DNA from: Oscillospiraceae bacterium | GTDB taxonomy: Bacteria > Bacillota_A > Clostridia > Oscillospirales > Oscillospiraceae | Length of the DNA stretch: 24,845 nucleotides | NCBI GenBank assembly: GCA_017481325.1 | Contig: JAFUPG010000072.1 | Location: forward strand, 1-24,845 | Reading direction: 5' to 3' | Part shown: one piece after another, positions 5,309 through 14,010 of the stretch | Layout of the letters: every line of letters begins with the position of its first letter | How positions within the stretch are numbered: the first letter of the stretch is position 1 | The notes under the pieces: model-generated | The model's database searches: none | What the model saw: the letters and a program-made list of their open reading frames with translations, nothing else | Told to the model about the DNA's origin: nothing | Program-made: the position numbers and the translations under genes

Positions 5309-6995
5309 ATCTGCCTTAAAGCTCTATTCCTTCAGCCTCCGTCGCCAGATCGCCATTACCCTCCTGGTCACGGGCTTCCTGCTTATGCTCTGCCCCGGCA
5401 TCGTCCTGCGTGAGTATACCATGGACTATTATCACAATTACACCTTAGGCAATGAGCTGGCTCTCTGGACCATGGCAATTTTCACCGCCACCCTGATTTT
5501 GGGCGTGATCCTCCTGTGCTATAACCATGCCCACCTCTTCTCCCGCAAGACGGCGGATCTGTATTACGCTCTTCCCATCAAACGGGATAGCCTTCTGGCT
5601 GTCCGCTTCGGTGCTGCCTTTACGGGGGCGGCCTTTGCGGCAACCACTGCCTTCCTGGGTCTGGGGATCTTTGCCCTGCTGCCCGGGGTGGAGAGCGGAG
5701 GTTTCTGGGCAATGCTGCAGTGCTGGCTGCTCTGCCTGATGCTGCTGCTCCTGTGTATGAGCACGCTGCTGCTGTTCTTGGTCAATTCCGGCAGCATTTT
5801 CCACTTCCTCTTCTCCTCGGCAGTGGTCTGCGTGGGCATTCCCGTTCTTTTCATTATCGCTCAGCAGAACTACGAAAGCGCTGCCGTCGGCGTGGTAGCA
5901 GAGAGCGACTGGCTGAAATATGTCTCGCCCTTTGGCTATTCCTATCTGACCATCGGAGAGAATCTGGATCGGGTCAATGTGATCGGTCTCCGGGGCTCCA
6001 CTGTAGCCATCAGCCTGGGCTGCAGCGTGCTGTTTCTGGCGCTGAGCTTTGTCATGCACCATAACCGCAGAACCGAGCGCTCCGGCAGCGCCTTCTCCGC
6101 ATCCATCGTGCCTTATCTTATTACGGTCATCGCAGCAGCCGTGGGCGGCTACGTGATCGCAATCATGTTCAGCTGGGACACGGAGGATATGGATTTCTGG
6201 CTCTTCCTGATCCACGGTGCGCTGCTGGTAGCCATTGCCTCCGGCGCTATTGCATCCAAGGGCTTCCGCAAGCTCTGGCGCTGGCTGATCTGCGGCAGCG
6301 TGGCGGTGGTGGTAATGCTGGGCCTGATGCTGGGCTTTGAAGCCCTGGGCGAAAAAGACAGCCGCTATATTCCGCCCAAGGATGAGATCCAATCCATCAC
6401 CATCGAAGGCACCTACAACACCCCTGAAGCTACCTTCACCGAAGACTTCGACCTGATCCTGGCACTCCACGAGCTAAAGATAGCCGACATGAATGGGGAT
6501 TTTTACCGGCGTGGCGAGATCTGCGTAGAGTATGATCTGGATCGCGGGGTGCTGGTTGGAAATACCACACAACACTTTTGCAATACAGAAATCATCAATT
6601 CCGATGTTACCTTCACATATACCCTGAAAAGCGGCCAGGAAATTACCAGAAGCTACTGGGTCAATGATCCGACGGATCTGCTCATGCTCTTCCAAGTTGT
6701 CTGCACCGATACCTACGCCCAGAGCTGGGCCTTTACGGAGTACCCGGAGGGCTATGCGCAGTATTACTATAATGACAAGGACAAGAATGTCCACGACTCC
6801 AACACCTTGACTCCGGAGGAATGTACCCTCCTGATGAATACCTTCGGCGCAGAGCTGCAGAAGGCCGACCCAAAGGAGATTCTGACCATGGACTATGTGA
6901 TCCTGGAGCTGGAAAACGGCAAGCTCTGGCAGCAGCTCTGTGTCCCCAGAAGCTTCACCGAAACCCTGACCCTGGCAGAGGAACTGCTGGACTAA
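5286..6995 (+). CDS. ABC transporter permease with extracytoplasmic C-terminal domain (DUF6449-like)
   Basis: This encodes about 569 residues. The first ~350 residues hold roughly eight hydrophobic segments in two groups, with SRKTADLYYALPIKRDSLL, a motif typical of ABC-2-like export permeases that face an EcsA/YtrB ATPase. After the last membrane segment (VAVVVMLGLMLGFEALG) about 215 soluble residues follow, rich in acidic and aromatic residues, resembling the DUF6449 domain seen in YtrC/D-type permeases and probably outside the cell. ATG at 5286 is chosen because TGGAGGTG at 5271-5278 is well spaced; a GTG at 5280 is too close. The gene overlaps the ATPase end. Function of the tail is unknown; a sensing or substrate-capture role is inference. 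Confidence 0.85.
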   Translation: MTSGNCCKSALKLYSFSLRRQIAITLLVTGFLLMLCPGIVLREYTMDYYHNYTLGNELALWTMAIFTATLILGVILLCYNHAHLFSRKTADLYYALPIKRDSLLAVRFGAAFTGAAFAATTAFLGLGIFALLPGVESGGFWAMLQCWLLCLMLLLLCMSTLLLFLVNSGSIFHFLFSSAVVCVGIPVLFIIAQQNYESAAVGVVAESDWLKYVSPFGYSYLTIGENLDRVNVIGLRGSTVAISLGCSVLFLALSFVMHHNRRTERSGSAFSASIVPYLITVIAAAVGGYVIAIMFSWDTEDMDFWLFLIHGALLVAIASGAIASKGFRKLWRWLICGSVAVVVMLGLMLGFEALGEKDSRYIPPKDEIQSITIEGTYNTPEATFTEDFDLILALHELKIADMNGDFYRRGEICVEYDLDRGVLVGNTTQHFCNTEIINSDVTFTYTLKSGQEITRSYWVNDPTDLLMLFQVVCTDTYAQSWAFTEYPEGYAQYYYNDKDKNVHDSNTLTPEECTLLMNTFGAELQKADPKEILTMDYVILELENGKLWQQLCVPRSFTETLTLAEELLD

Positions 6996-7010
6996 TACCC
7001 AACCAAACAA

Positions 7011-7044
7011 GAAGCAGAGGCGAAAATTTTTTCGCCTCTGCTTC
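7011..7044. terminator. Hairpin after the permease gene, possibly a terminator
   Basis: GAAGCAGAGGCGAAAA (7011-7026) pairs fully with TTTTCGCCTCTGCTTC (7029-7044). The stem is strong, but the downstream sequence CGTTGCG lacks a T-tract on the plus strand, and no T-run follows on the minus strand either, so the role is likely but not certain. Confidence 0.6.
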
Positions 7045-7049
7045 GTTGC

Positions 7050-7630
7050 GCTAAACGGAAGTTTTACGCAGCACCTTAGTTCTGCGACCTAATAACGAAT
7101 GACTAAGGTGTATCTTTGGCACGGATTTGGAATACAGATTCTGTCAAACAGAAATTTGCCGGGCTGTTTCGGAACTAACAACTAAGAACTAAGGACTAAA
7201 AACTGAGGTGTGCCGTCGGCACAGATTAGGAATATTTAGCCCGTCAAACAGGAATTTGTCGAACTGTTTGCAGCAGCCAAAGCCTTCCATATTAGAAAGG
7301 ATTTCGGGCTATGAGTAAGGTTTCATATTACGCAATGTCATTGCGAGGAGCGTAGCGACGTGGCAATCTGTATTCTTAAAACCTCCGTTTTGCACCAAAT
7401 TCCCATATATTCGGAACATTTATAGAGGGGATTGCCACGTCGGCATAAATGCCTCCTCGCAATGACATGGCTTTTCGGTAGACTATTTCTCTATTGAAAA
7501 GATGGATTTAGGTGGAAGCCAACAGACCGATAAACATCGATTTGACTCTATTTCAAATTCTATGGGCGGAGCCCATACCTCAGTGATTCACAATTCACCA
7601 TGCGTCATTCACCTAAGATAAATTGACCTT
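7050..7630 (-). repeat. Composite heptad-arm repeat element, long form, copy C (inverted)
   Basis: Read on the minus strand this copy follows the same order as copy A. On the plus strand it shows an outer right end (GCGCTAAACGG), a decayed array of three heptads (7087-7107), then a second right arm with five heptads (7173-7207) and hairpin GTGCCGTCGGCAC, the unique segment, the inverted-repeat core (7335-7468), and the left arm: hairpin ATGGGCGGAGCCCAT at about 7562-7576 and five heptads on the complement at 7579-7613. Here the right arm is duplicated, whereas in copy A the left arm is. The rest of the 6996-7770 gap holds only the hairpin after the permease and the tdk promoter. Confidence 0.8.
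7335..7468. repeat. Inverted-repeat core of copy C
   Basis: ATGTCATTGCGAGGAG at 7335 faces GCAATGACAT ending at 7468. The arm tips are CGTAG at the 5' side and GGCATAAATGCC at the 3' side. The 36 bases from 7335 equal the complement of the right arm of copy A, so the two sides of the core are distinct and conserved in identity between copies. Confidence 0.85.
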
Positions 7631-7706
7631 TACCCTCAATGCACAGAATGTCCTCTCCTCGCTTGTTTTATTTCTCTGTCCCGGTCACGGGGCTACTTTT
7701 TATGGC

Positions 7707-7735
7707 TTGCATTTCCCTGAAACATAGGATATAAT
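7707..7735 (+). promoter_or_regulatory. Sigma-A-type promoter of tdk
   Basis: TTGCAT at 7707-7712, a 17-bp spacer and consensus TATAAT at 7730-7735 lie 35 bp before the tdk start, outside the repeat element. Confidence 0.8.
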
Positions 7736-7770
7736 GAAAAAACAGAAATAAATCGGAGGAATTTACCCAA

Positions 7771-8355
7771 ATGGCAAAGCTTTACTTCAAATACGGTGCC
7801 ATGGGCTCGTCCAAGACCGCCCAGGCGCTCATCACCAAGTACAACTACGAAGAGAACGGCATGACCGTCTGGCTCATTAAGCCCTCTGCCGATACCCGTG
7901 ACGGCGCTACTGTGATCCGCAGCCGTGTGGGTCTGGAGGCCAAGGCGGAGGTCATCCTCCCCGATGACGATATCGTAGAGAAGTATGACCGCCGTGGGCA
8001 TACCGATGTGGTCATCGTGGACGAGTGCCAGTTCATGTCCCCGGAGCATATTGACCAGCTCCGTGAGCTGGTGAATTTCCGCAATGTCCCCGTACTGTGC
8101 TTCGGCCTGAGAACCGATTTCCAGAGCAAGCTTTTCCCCGGCAGCCGCCGTCTCTTCGAGGTCGCAGATTGCTTCGATGAGATCAAGACCATGTGCGATT
8201 GCGGCGCCAAGGCCACCAATACCGCCCGTATTGATTCCGAAGGCTACGTGGTCACCGAGGGCGCACAGCTGCTTCTGGGCGGTAACGACAGCTATATTGC
8301 CATGTGCCACCGCTGCTGGCAGAAGCACATCCGTGAGCACCGCAAGGTGAGATAA
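7771..8355 (+). CDS. tdk: Thymidine kinase (type II)
   Basis: This encodes 194 residues, the usual length of bacterial TK1-type enzymes that phosphorylate thymidine (and deoxyuridine) with ATP in the cytoplasm for salvage. Visible features are the P-loop GAMGSSKT (9-16), the motif VDECQF (83-88) with catalytic Glu85, and a structural zinc site from C142-x-C144-G and C179-H-R-C182. The lasso region GLRTDFQSKLFPGS (112-125) binds substrate. CGGAGGAA at about 7755-7762 sets the ATG. It has its own promoter and opens a run with deoD (46 bp downstream) and deoB, with no terminator between, so the three are probably cotranscribed. Confidence 0.96.
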   Translation: MAKLYFKYGAMGSSKTAQALITKYNYEENGMTVWLIKPSADTRDGATVIRSRVGLEAKAEVILPDDDIVEKYDRRGHTDVVIVDECQFMSPEHIDQLRELVNFRNVPVLCFGLRTDFQSKLFPGSRRLFEVADCFDEIKTMCDCGAKATNTARIDSEGYVVTEGAQLLLGGNDSYIAMCHRCWQKHIREHRKVR

Positions 8356-8401
8356 CCCTGTTTTGAAATAATAAACATATATACTTGAAAGGAGAACCAC
8401 T

Positions 8402-9142
8402 ATGAATACCCCCACTCCCCATATCAATGCAGCCCCCGATGCTTTTGGCAAAACTGTCCTGATGCCCGGCGATCCCCTGCGTGCCAAGTATATTGCTGAA
8501 AATTTCCTTGAAAATCCTGTTCTTGTGAACAATGTCCGTGGCGTACAGGGCTACACCGGCACCTATAAGGGTGTTAAGGTCTCTGTCATGGCCTCCGGCA
8601 TGGGCATCCCCTCCATCGGTATCTACTCCTATGAGCTCTACAATGCCTACGGCGTAGAGAACATCATCCGTGTGGGTTCCGCCGGCTCCATGCACCCCGA
8701 TATCCATGTCCGTGATATCGTCATCGCCCAGGGTGCCTGCACCGACTCCAACTTCATGCACCAGTACCATCTGGACGGCACCTTTGCGCCTATCGGCTCT
8801 TATGACATGATGGTCAAGGCTGTGGAGGCTTGCGAGGAGATCGGCGCCAGATATTTTGTAGGCAATGTGCTGTCTACTGATAACTTCTATAAGGACGACG
8901 AGGGTCTGCCCGAGGTTCTGGATGCTGTAAATATGTGGACCAAGATGGGCGTTATGGCTTGCGAGATGGAGTCTGCCGGTCTCTATGCCACCGCTGCCCG
9001 CTGGGGTAAGAAGGCCCTGTGCATCTGCACCATCTCTGACCATGTCCTCTTCCACGAGGAGCTGCCCGCCGAGGAGCGCCAGACCTCCTTCCGTGAGATG
9101 ATGACTGTGGCGCTGGAAACCGCCGTCAAGCTGGAAAAATAA
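8402..9142 (+). CDS. deoD: Purine nucleoside phosphorylase, DeoD type
   Basis: This encodes 246 residues, close to the hexameric bacterial PNP length of about 235-240. It cleaves purine (deoxy)nucleosides with phosphate to base and (deoxy)ribose-1-phosphate. Family motifs are the phosphate-binding MPGDPLRAKY (21-30), ASGMGIPSIGIYSYEL, RVGSAGSM, the ribose-contacting MACEMESAGLY and the catalytic-Asp motif TISDH. The N-terminus is some ten residues longer than E. coli DeoD; AAAGGAG at about 8388-8394 supports the ATG at 8402. Its product is the substrate of the phosphopentomutase encoded 75 bp downstream. Confidence 0.96.
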   Translation: MNTPTPHINAAPDAFGKTVLMPGDPLRAKYIAENFLENPVLVNNVRGVQGYTGTYKGVKVSVMASGMGIPSIGIYSYELYNAYGVENIIRVGSAGSMHPDIHVRDIVIAQGACTDSNFMHQYHLDGTFAPIGSYDMMVKAVEACEEIGARYFVGNVLSTDNFYKDDEGLPEVLDAVNMWTKMGVMACEMESAGLYATAARWGKKALCICTISDHVLFHEELPAEERQTSFREMMTVALETAVKLEK

Positions 9143-9217
9143 TGGGATACCTATGCGGAAATGGCTGAAAAGTCGTTTCCACTCGTTCCCTGAATTAGAA
9201 TAAGGAGAAAAAGCAAT

Positions 9218-10384
9218 ATGAAGCGTGTATTTTTATTTGTCCTCGATTCCTGTGGCTGCGGTGAGATGCCCGATGCTGCCAAGTTTGGCGACTACGGCGT
9301 CAACACCCTCAAGAGCTGCTCCACCTCTGACAAGCTGAATATCCCCAACCTCCTGGCCTACGGCCTGGGCAATATCGACTCCGTAGACTACCTGCCCTCC
9401 ACCGACTGCCCCAAGGGTGCCGTTGCCCGTCTCACCGAGACCTCCATGGGCAAGGATACTACCATCGGCCACTGGGAGATCGCCGGTATCGTCTCCGAGA
9501 ACCCCCTGCCCACCTATCCCAACGGCTTCCCCGAGGAGCTGCTGAAGCCCTTCCGTGAGGCCACCGGCCGTGGCGTTCTGGCTAATGCCCCCTGGTCCGG
9601 CACCGAGGTCATCAACAAGTACGGCGAAGAGCATATGAAGACCGGCGACCTCATCGTCTACACCTCCGCCGACTCCGTCTTCCAGATCGCCGCCCATGAG
9701 GATCTGGTTCCCCCTGAGAAGCTCTATGAGTACTGCCGTATCGCCCGTAAACTGCTGGTAGGCAAGCACGGCGTAGGCCGTGTCATCGCCCGTCCCTTCA
9801 TCGGCAATGCCCAAGAGGGCTTCAAGCGTACCTCCAACCGCCATGACTTCTCCCTGGAGCCTCCCGCAAAGACCATGCTGGATGCCATCAAGGAAGCCGG
9901 TCTGGACAGCCTTGCCGTGGGCAAGATCTATGATATCTTCGCCGGTCAGGGTACCACCGAGCACGTCTACACCAAGGGCAACACCGACGGCCTGGAGAAG
10001 ACCATGGTCTATGCTGACCGTGATTTCAAGGGTCTGTGCTTCATCAACCTGGTGGACTTCGATATGCAGTACGGCCATCGCCGCAATATTGACGGCTATG
10101 CTCTGGCGCTCAACGAGTTTGACGGCTGGTTCGCCAAGTTCATGGAGAAGATGGGCGAGGACGATATCGTCATGATCACCGCCGACCACGGCTGTGACCC
10201 CGCCTACACCGCCACTACCGACCATACCCGTGAGTATGTGCCGCTGCTCATCGCCGGCAAGAAGGTCAAGCCCGTGAACCTGGGCACTCGCAAGAGCTTT
10301 GCGGACATCGCCGCCACCGTCACCGAGCTCCTGGGCGTAGACTACCAGACTCCCGGCACCAGCTTCGCCAAGGAAATCCTGTGA
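9218..10384 (+). CDS. deoB: Phosphopentomutase
   Basis: This encodes 388 residues, normal for the alkaline-phosphatase-superfamily enzyme that converts (deoxy)ribose-1-phosphate to the 5-phosphate, linking nucleoside breakdown to the pentose pool. Metal-binding and catalytic motifs are VLDSCGCGEMPDA (8-20), GKDTTIGHWE (78-87, the Thr after GKD being the probable phospho-acceptor), FDMQYGHRR, and near the end TADHGCDP and TDHTREYVPLL. AAGGAG at about 9201-9206 precedes the ATG. It follows deoD in the same direction, forming the second step of the pathway. The deoxyribose-phosphate aldolase that would finish the route is not in the window. A short repeat element starts four bases after the stop. 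Confidence 0.97.
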   Translation: MKRVFLFVLDSCGCGEMPDAAKFGDYGVNTLKSCSTSDKLNIPNLLAYGLGNIDSVDYLPSTDCPKGAVARLTETSMGKDTTIGHWEIAGIVSENPLPTYPNGFPEELLKPFREATGRGVLANAPWSGTEVINKYGEEHMKTGDLIVYTSADSVFQIAAHEDLVPPEKLYEYCRIARKLLVGKHGVGRVIARPFIGNAQEGFKRTSNRHDFSLEPPAKTMLDAIKEAGLDSLAVGKIYDIFAGQGTTEHVYTKGNTDGLEKTMVYADRDFKGLCFINLVDFDMQYGHRRNIDGYALALNEFDGWFAKFMEKMGEDDIVMITADHGCDPAYTATTDHTREYVPLLIAGKKVKPVNLGTRKSFADIAATVTELLGVDYQTPGTSFAKEIL

Positions 10385-10385
10385 T

Positions 10386-10505
10386 TTAGCTAAGAACTAA
10401 GGGCTAAGAACTAAGAACTGAGGTGTGCCTCCGGCACGGATATTAATTCATCGGCGGAGCCGATACCTTAGTTATTCACCATTAGTTATTCACTATTAGT
10501 TTCTA
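10386..10505 (-). repeat. Composite heptad-arm repeat element, short form, copy D (inverted)
   Basis: This fills the deoB-cdd gap. On the plus strand: five heptads (10388-10422) ending AACTGAG, hairpin GTGCCTCCGGCAC, a short joint ATTAATTC, hairpin ATCGGCGGAGCCGAT, and five heptads on the complement (10467-10501). It is the core-less arrangement of copy B in the opposite orientation, and the cleanest example of the minimal unit (about 115 bp). No promoter stands out inside it. Confidence 0.82.
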
Positions 10506-10534
10506 ATTGAGTAACGAATCAGGAGGAACCAACT

Positions 10535-10948
10535 ATGACCCCCATTGAATTAGTCAACCTGGCCATTGAGGCCAGAGAGCATTCCTACTGCCCCTATTCC
10601 AATTTCGCCGTGGGTGCCGCACTTATGACCAAGGACGGCAAGATCTACCAGGGCTGCAACATCGAGAACTCCGCCTTCAGCCCCACCAACTGCGCCGAGC
10701 GCACCGCCTTCTTTACCGCCGTCTACCAGGGCGAGCGTGAATTCGAGGCCATCGCCGTGGTCGGCGGCAAGGCGGGCCAGCCCGTTTCCGAGCTCTGCGC
10801 CCCCTGCGGCGTATGCCGTCAGGTAATGCGTGAGTTCTGCAAGGATGACTTCAAGATATACCTCAGCAAGGGTGACGGAACTTACGTAGAGGTAAAATTG
10901 ACCGAATTGCTGCCTTTTGGCTTTACGGAGTTTAATTTGGCGCAGTAA
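10535..10948 (+). CDS. cdd: Cytidine deaminase
   Basis: This encodes 137 residues, the small tetrameric class. It deaminates cytidine and deoxycytidine to uridine and deoxyuridine in the cytoplasm. The zinc site is complete: C53-A-E55 in SPTNCAERTAFF, with Glu55 as proton shuttle, and C91-G-V-C94 in APCGVCRQ. The substrate motif GCNIENSAF is at 40-48. AGGAGG at 10521-10526 sets the start. It is separated from deoB by a repeat element and from the BMP gene by a hairpin and promoter, so it may be monocistronic or read through from deoB. Confidence 0.96.
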   Translation: MTPIELVNLAIEAREHSYCPYSNFAVGAALMTKDGKIYQGCNIENSAFSPTNCAERTAFFTAVYQGEREFEAIAVVGGKAGQPVSELCAPCGVCRQVMREFCKDDFKIYLSKGDGTYVEVKLTELLPFGFTEFNLAQ

Positions 10949-10973
10949 ATTTGTTAATTATTAACAAATTTTT
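10948..10973 (+). terminator. AT-rich hairpin terminator after cdd
   Basis: AATTTGTTAAT (10948-10958) pairs with ATTAACAAATT (10960-10970) followed by TTT. The stem is AT-rich and overlaps the stop codon, so it is a modest terminator. Confidence 0.5.
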
Positions 10974-10982
10974 GCAAGCATC

Positions 10983-11011
10983 TTGATTATTTCCCCAATT
11001 TATGCAATAAT
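10983..11011 (+). promoter_or_regulatory. Promoter of the BMP lipoprotein gene
   Basis: TTGATT at 10983-10988, 17-bp spacer, AATAAT at 11006-11011 preceded by TG (extended -10). It lies 46 bp before the start codon. Confidence 0.6.
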
Positions 11012-11057
11012 GTGTTAAGCGGTAAAATAACCGTAAAAAATTTTGGAGGTTAAGAAA

Positions 11058-12305
11058 ATGAAGAAACTCATCGCACTTCTGCTTGCCCTCTGCATGGTCG
11101 CTTGCCTGTTCGCAGGCTGCACCGAAGATGCAGAGCCCACCGATGCTCCCGTTGATGATCCCAAGCCCACCGACGAGACTCCCGTTGATGATCCCAAGCC
11201 CACCGACGAGGACCCCGTTGAGGACCCCACCGATCCCGTTGAGGATCCCACCGATCCCGTTGACACCCCCGTCTCTGCTGATGACATCCCCGATGCCATG
11301 GAGAGCTCCGACGGCAAGTACGAGATCGCTTTCGTTACCGACGTCGGCCAGCTGAAGGATAAGTCCTTCAACCAGGGTACTTATGACGGCGTCAAGCTGT
11401 TTGCCAACGCTAACGGCCTGACCTACAAGTACTATCAGCCCGCCAATGGCGATGCTGCTACCGATGATGACCGCTTCGAGGCCATGAAGGCTGCTGCTGA
11501 GAACGGCGCTAAGGTCGTTGTCTGCGCCGGCTTCATGCAGGGCACTGCTCTGGAGCAGGCTGCTGCTGCTTATCCCGAAGTTAAGTTCGTCTTCATCGAC
11601 GGTTGGTCCCTCGGCATGGACAATGTCGCTGGCGTCGTCTTCCAGGAAGAGCAGTGCGGCTACCTGGCCGGCTATGCTGCTGTTAAGGACGGCTACACCA
11701 AGCTGGGCTTCACCGGCGGTGGCGGCGGCACCAATGATGCTTGCTGCCGTTACGGCTACGGCTACGTTCAGGGCGCAAATGCTGCTGCTGCAGAGCTCGG
11801 CATCACTGTCGACATGAACTACACCTGGCTGTATGGTGCTTCCTTCTCCCCCTCTGCTGAGCTGCAGACCCTGTGCTCCGGCTGGTACGAGACCGGCACT
11901 GAGGTCATCTTCTCCTGCGGCGGCTCCATCTTCGACTCCGTCACTGCTGCTGCTTCCGCTAACGACTGCGCTGTTATCGGCGTTGACGTTGACCAGTCCT
12001 TCTCCTCCGACACCGTTATCACCTCTGCTCTGAAGGGCATCGGTGAGGCTGCTTACCAGGCTCTGGAAGCTGCTTACGGCCTGAACGGCGCTGACTGGTC
12101 CGCATGGGGCAACAACTGCGTCACTCTGGGCGCTGCTCAGGGCTCCGTGGGTCTGCCCACCGCTACCTGGTCCCTGACCGGCTGGACTGTTGAAGAGTAC
12201 GAGGCTCTGCTGGCTGCCATCGTTGACGGCTCTGTTGTCATCGACGCTGACTTCTCCAAACTGGGCACCAACACTCCCAACGTCAACCTGACCATCGTAG
12301 AGTAA
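11058..12305 (+). CDS. bmpA: BMP-family nucleoside-binding lipoprotein
   Basis: This encodes about 415 residues. A signal peptide ends in a lipobox LFAGC with lipidated Cys21, anchoring it outside the membrane. Residues about 22-80 are an acidic, proline-rich linker of tandem repeats (PVDDPKPTDE and PVEDPTD units). The binding domain begins near residue 86 (YEIAFVTDVGQLKDKSFNQGTYDG), with the BMP motifs DKSFNQ, FIDGW and EEQCGYLAG. It should capture nucleosides for the ABC transporter encoded next; the exact preference is not readable. ATG at 11058 is chosen for GGAGG at 11045-11049; a TTG at 11043 overlaps the ribosome site. Codons are rich in GCT and GTT, as in gap. A terminator separates it from nupA, suggesting higher expression of the binding protein. 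Confidence 0.93.
   Translation: MKKLIALLLALCMVACLFAGCTEDAEPTDAPVDDPKPTDETPVDDPKPTDEDPVEDPTDPVEDPTDPVDTPVSADDIPDAMESSDGKYEIAFVTDVGQLKDKSFNQGTYDGVKLFANANGLTYKYYQPANGDAATDDDRFEAMKAAAENGAKVVVCAGFMQGTALEQAAAAYPEVKFVFIDGWSLGMDNVAGVVFQEEQCGYLAGYAAVKDGYTKLGFTGGGGGTNDACCRYGYGYVQGANAAAAELGITVDMNYTWLYGASFSPSAELQTLCSGWYETGTEVIFSCGGSIFDSVTAAASANDCAVIGVDVDQSFSSDTVITSALKGIGEAAYQALEAAYGLNGADWSAWGNNCVTLGAAQGSVGLPTATWSLTGWTVEEYEALLAAIVDGSVVIDADFSKLGTNTPNVNLTIVE
11148..11255 (+). repeat. In-frame tandem repeats in the lipoprotein linker
   Basis: A 30-bp unit starting CCCGTTGATGATCCCAAG is at 11148-11177 and again, identical, at 11181-11210 (33-bp period). A 21-bp unit starting CCCGTTGAGGA follows at 11214-11234 and 11235-11255 with one base difference. 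Periods are multiples of three, so copy-number change would alter linker length without frameshift. Confidence 0.9.
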
Positions 12306-12316
12306 TTCTATGCAAT

Positions 12317-12349
12317 AAAAAAGGAAGGCTTCGGCCTTCCTTTTTTTAT
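12317..12349 (+). terminator. Terminator between bmpA and nupA
   Basis: AAGGAAGGC (12321-12329), TTCG tetraloop, GCCTTCC and a run of seven T residues, with A residues before the stem. Strong on the plus strand. Confidence 0.92.
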
Positions 12350-12381
12350 TTTGTTCAATTATAATAAATATAATAAATTAC

Positions 12382-12410
12382 TTGCTTTTTTTTCTTGCAT
12401 CAGTTACAAT
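12382..12410 (+). promoter_or_regulatory. Promoter of the nupABC genes
   Basis: TTGCTT at 12382-12387, 17-bp spacer, TACAAT at 12405-12410, within an AT-rich stretch and 52 bp before the start. A second TTGCAT at 12395 has a poor spacer to TAGAAT. Confidence 0.6.
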
Positions 12411-12462
12411 AAGATAGAATAAGGTTGCATTGCAACTGAAAAAAGAGGAAAGTAGGTGCGGT

Positions 12463-14010
12463 ATGGATAAAGCTCCTGAGTATGTCATTGAAATGCTCAA
12501 TATTACCAAGGAATTTCCCGGCATTAAGGCAAATGACAACATTACCTTGCAGCTCCGTCGTGGCGAGATTCATGCTCTCTTAGGCGAGAACGGTGCAGGT
12601 AAATCGACCCTGATGTCCGTCCTGTTTGGTTTGTACCAACCGGAGGAAGGTATCATCAAAAAAGATGGCGTTGAGGTCAAAATCAACAACCCCAATGATG
12701 CAACAGCTTTGAACATCGGCATGGTACACCAGCACTTCAAGCTAATTGAAGTATTTACAGTTCTCGATAATATCATCCTCGGCTCTGAAACAACGAAGCT
12801 TGGCTTCCTGCAGAAAAAAGAAGCACGTAAGAAGGTCGAAGCGATTTCGGAGAAGTACGGCCTGAAGGTAGATCTGGATGCCAAGGTGGAAGATATCACC
12901 GTTGGTATGCAGCAGCGTGTCGAGATTTTGAAGATGCTCTACCGTGATAACGAGATCCTGATTTTCGACGAGCCTACCGCAGTTCTGACTCCGCAGGAGA
13001 TTGACGAGCTCATGGAGACCATGCGTGGTTTTGCACGTGAGGGCAAATCCATCCTGTTTATTACCCATAAGCTCAATGAGATTATGGCAGTAGCGGATCG
13101 TGTTTCCGTCCTGCGTAAGGGCAAGTACATCGGCACGGTCAATGTCGCTGACACCACAAAGCAGGATCTGTCCACCATGATGGTCGGCAGACCCGTTCAG
13201 CTTCAGGTTGACAAAGATGAGGCCAAGCCCACAGAAGTGATTCTTGATGTCCAGAACCTTTCCGTTCCCTCCAAGCTCAGCAAGGCAGATGCGGTTAAGA
13301 ACGTCTCCTTCCAGGCTCGCCGTGGCGAGATCCTGTGCATTGCGGGTATTGATGGAAACGGTCAGACAGAGCTGGTCTACGGTCTCACCGGTCTGGAAAA
13401 GATCAGCGGCGGCCGGATTACCCTCTGCGGTGAGGATATCTCCCGTGCCTCCATCCATAAGCGTTTGAATCATCTTGCACATATTCCCGAAGACCGCCAT
13501 AAGCATGGCCTGGTGCTGGACTTCTCTCTGGAGCAGAACATGGTTCTGCAGCGCTTTGAAGAGAAAACTTATCAGACCATGGGCTTCATCAACAACAAAG
13601 CGGTCCGTTCCTATGCGGAACGACTGATTGAGCAGTACGATGTCCGTAGCGGCCAGGGCCCTGTTACCATGGCTCGTTCCATGTCCGGCGGTAACCAGCA
13701 GAAGGCCATCATCGCTCGTGAGATTGACCGTGAGAAGCCTTTGATGATTGCGGTTCAGCCCACTCGTGGCCTGGACGTCGGTGCAATCGAGTACATTCAC
13801 GCACAGCTTGTGGCAGAACGTGACGCAGGAAATGCTGTTCTGCTGGTCTCCCTGGAGCTTGACGAGGTTATGAGCCTTTCCGACCGTATTCTGGTCATGT
13901 ATGAAGGCGAGATCGTCGGTGAGCTGGATCCCAAGCAGACCACGGTTCAGGAGCTTGGCCTGTATATGGCAGGCGCAAAGCGTATGACGAAAGAAGGTGA
14001 GCAACAGTGA
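12463..14010 (+). CDS. nupA: Nucleoside ABC transporter ATPase with two ATP-binding domains (NupA-like)
   Basis: This encodes 515 residues in two fused ABC domains, as in sugar and nucleoside (CUT2-like) importers. The first has Walker [10 protein letters not shown], signature [10 protein letters not shown] and Walker [14 protein letters not shown]. The second has the degenerate GIDGNGQTE in place of Walker A, signature [13 protein letters not shown] and [12 protein letters not shown], with Q replacing the usual Asp/Glu around Walker B. Asymmetric domains of this kind are normal for the family. ATG at 12463 is preferred; a TTG at 12430 in frame would add 11 residues. The stop overlaps the GTG of the next gene. 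Paired with the BMP lipoprotein it forms a BmpA-NupABC-type importer, named by homology of layout. Confidence 0.94.
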   Translation: MDKAPEYVIEMLNITKEFPGIKANDNITLQLRRGEIHALLGENGAGKSTLMSVLFGLYQPEEGIIKKDGVEVKINNPNDATALNIGMVHQHFKLIEVFTVLDNIILGSETTKLGFLQKKEARKKVEAISEKYGLKVDLDAKVEDITVGMQQRVEILKMLYRDNEILIFDEPTAVLTPQEIDELMETMRGFAREGKSILFITHKLNEIMAVADRVSVLRKGKYIGTVNVADTTKQDLSTMMVGRPVQLQVDKDEAKPTEVILDVQNLSVPSKLSKADAVKNVSFQARRGEILCIAGIDGNGQTELVYGLTGLEKISGGRITLCGEDISRASIHKRLNHLAHIPEDRHKHGLVLDFSLEQNMVLQRFEEKTYQTMGFINNKAVRSYAERLIEQYDVRSGQGPVTMARSMSGGNQQKAIIAREIDREKPLMIAVQPTRGLDVGAIEYIHAQLVAERDAGNAVLLVSLELDEVMSLSDRILVMYEGEIVGELDPKQTTVQELGLYMAGAKRMTKEGEQQ

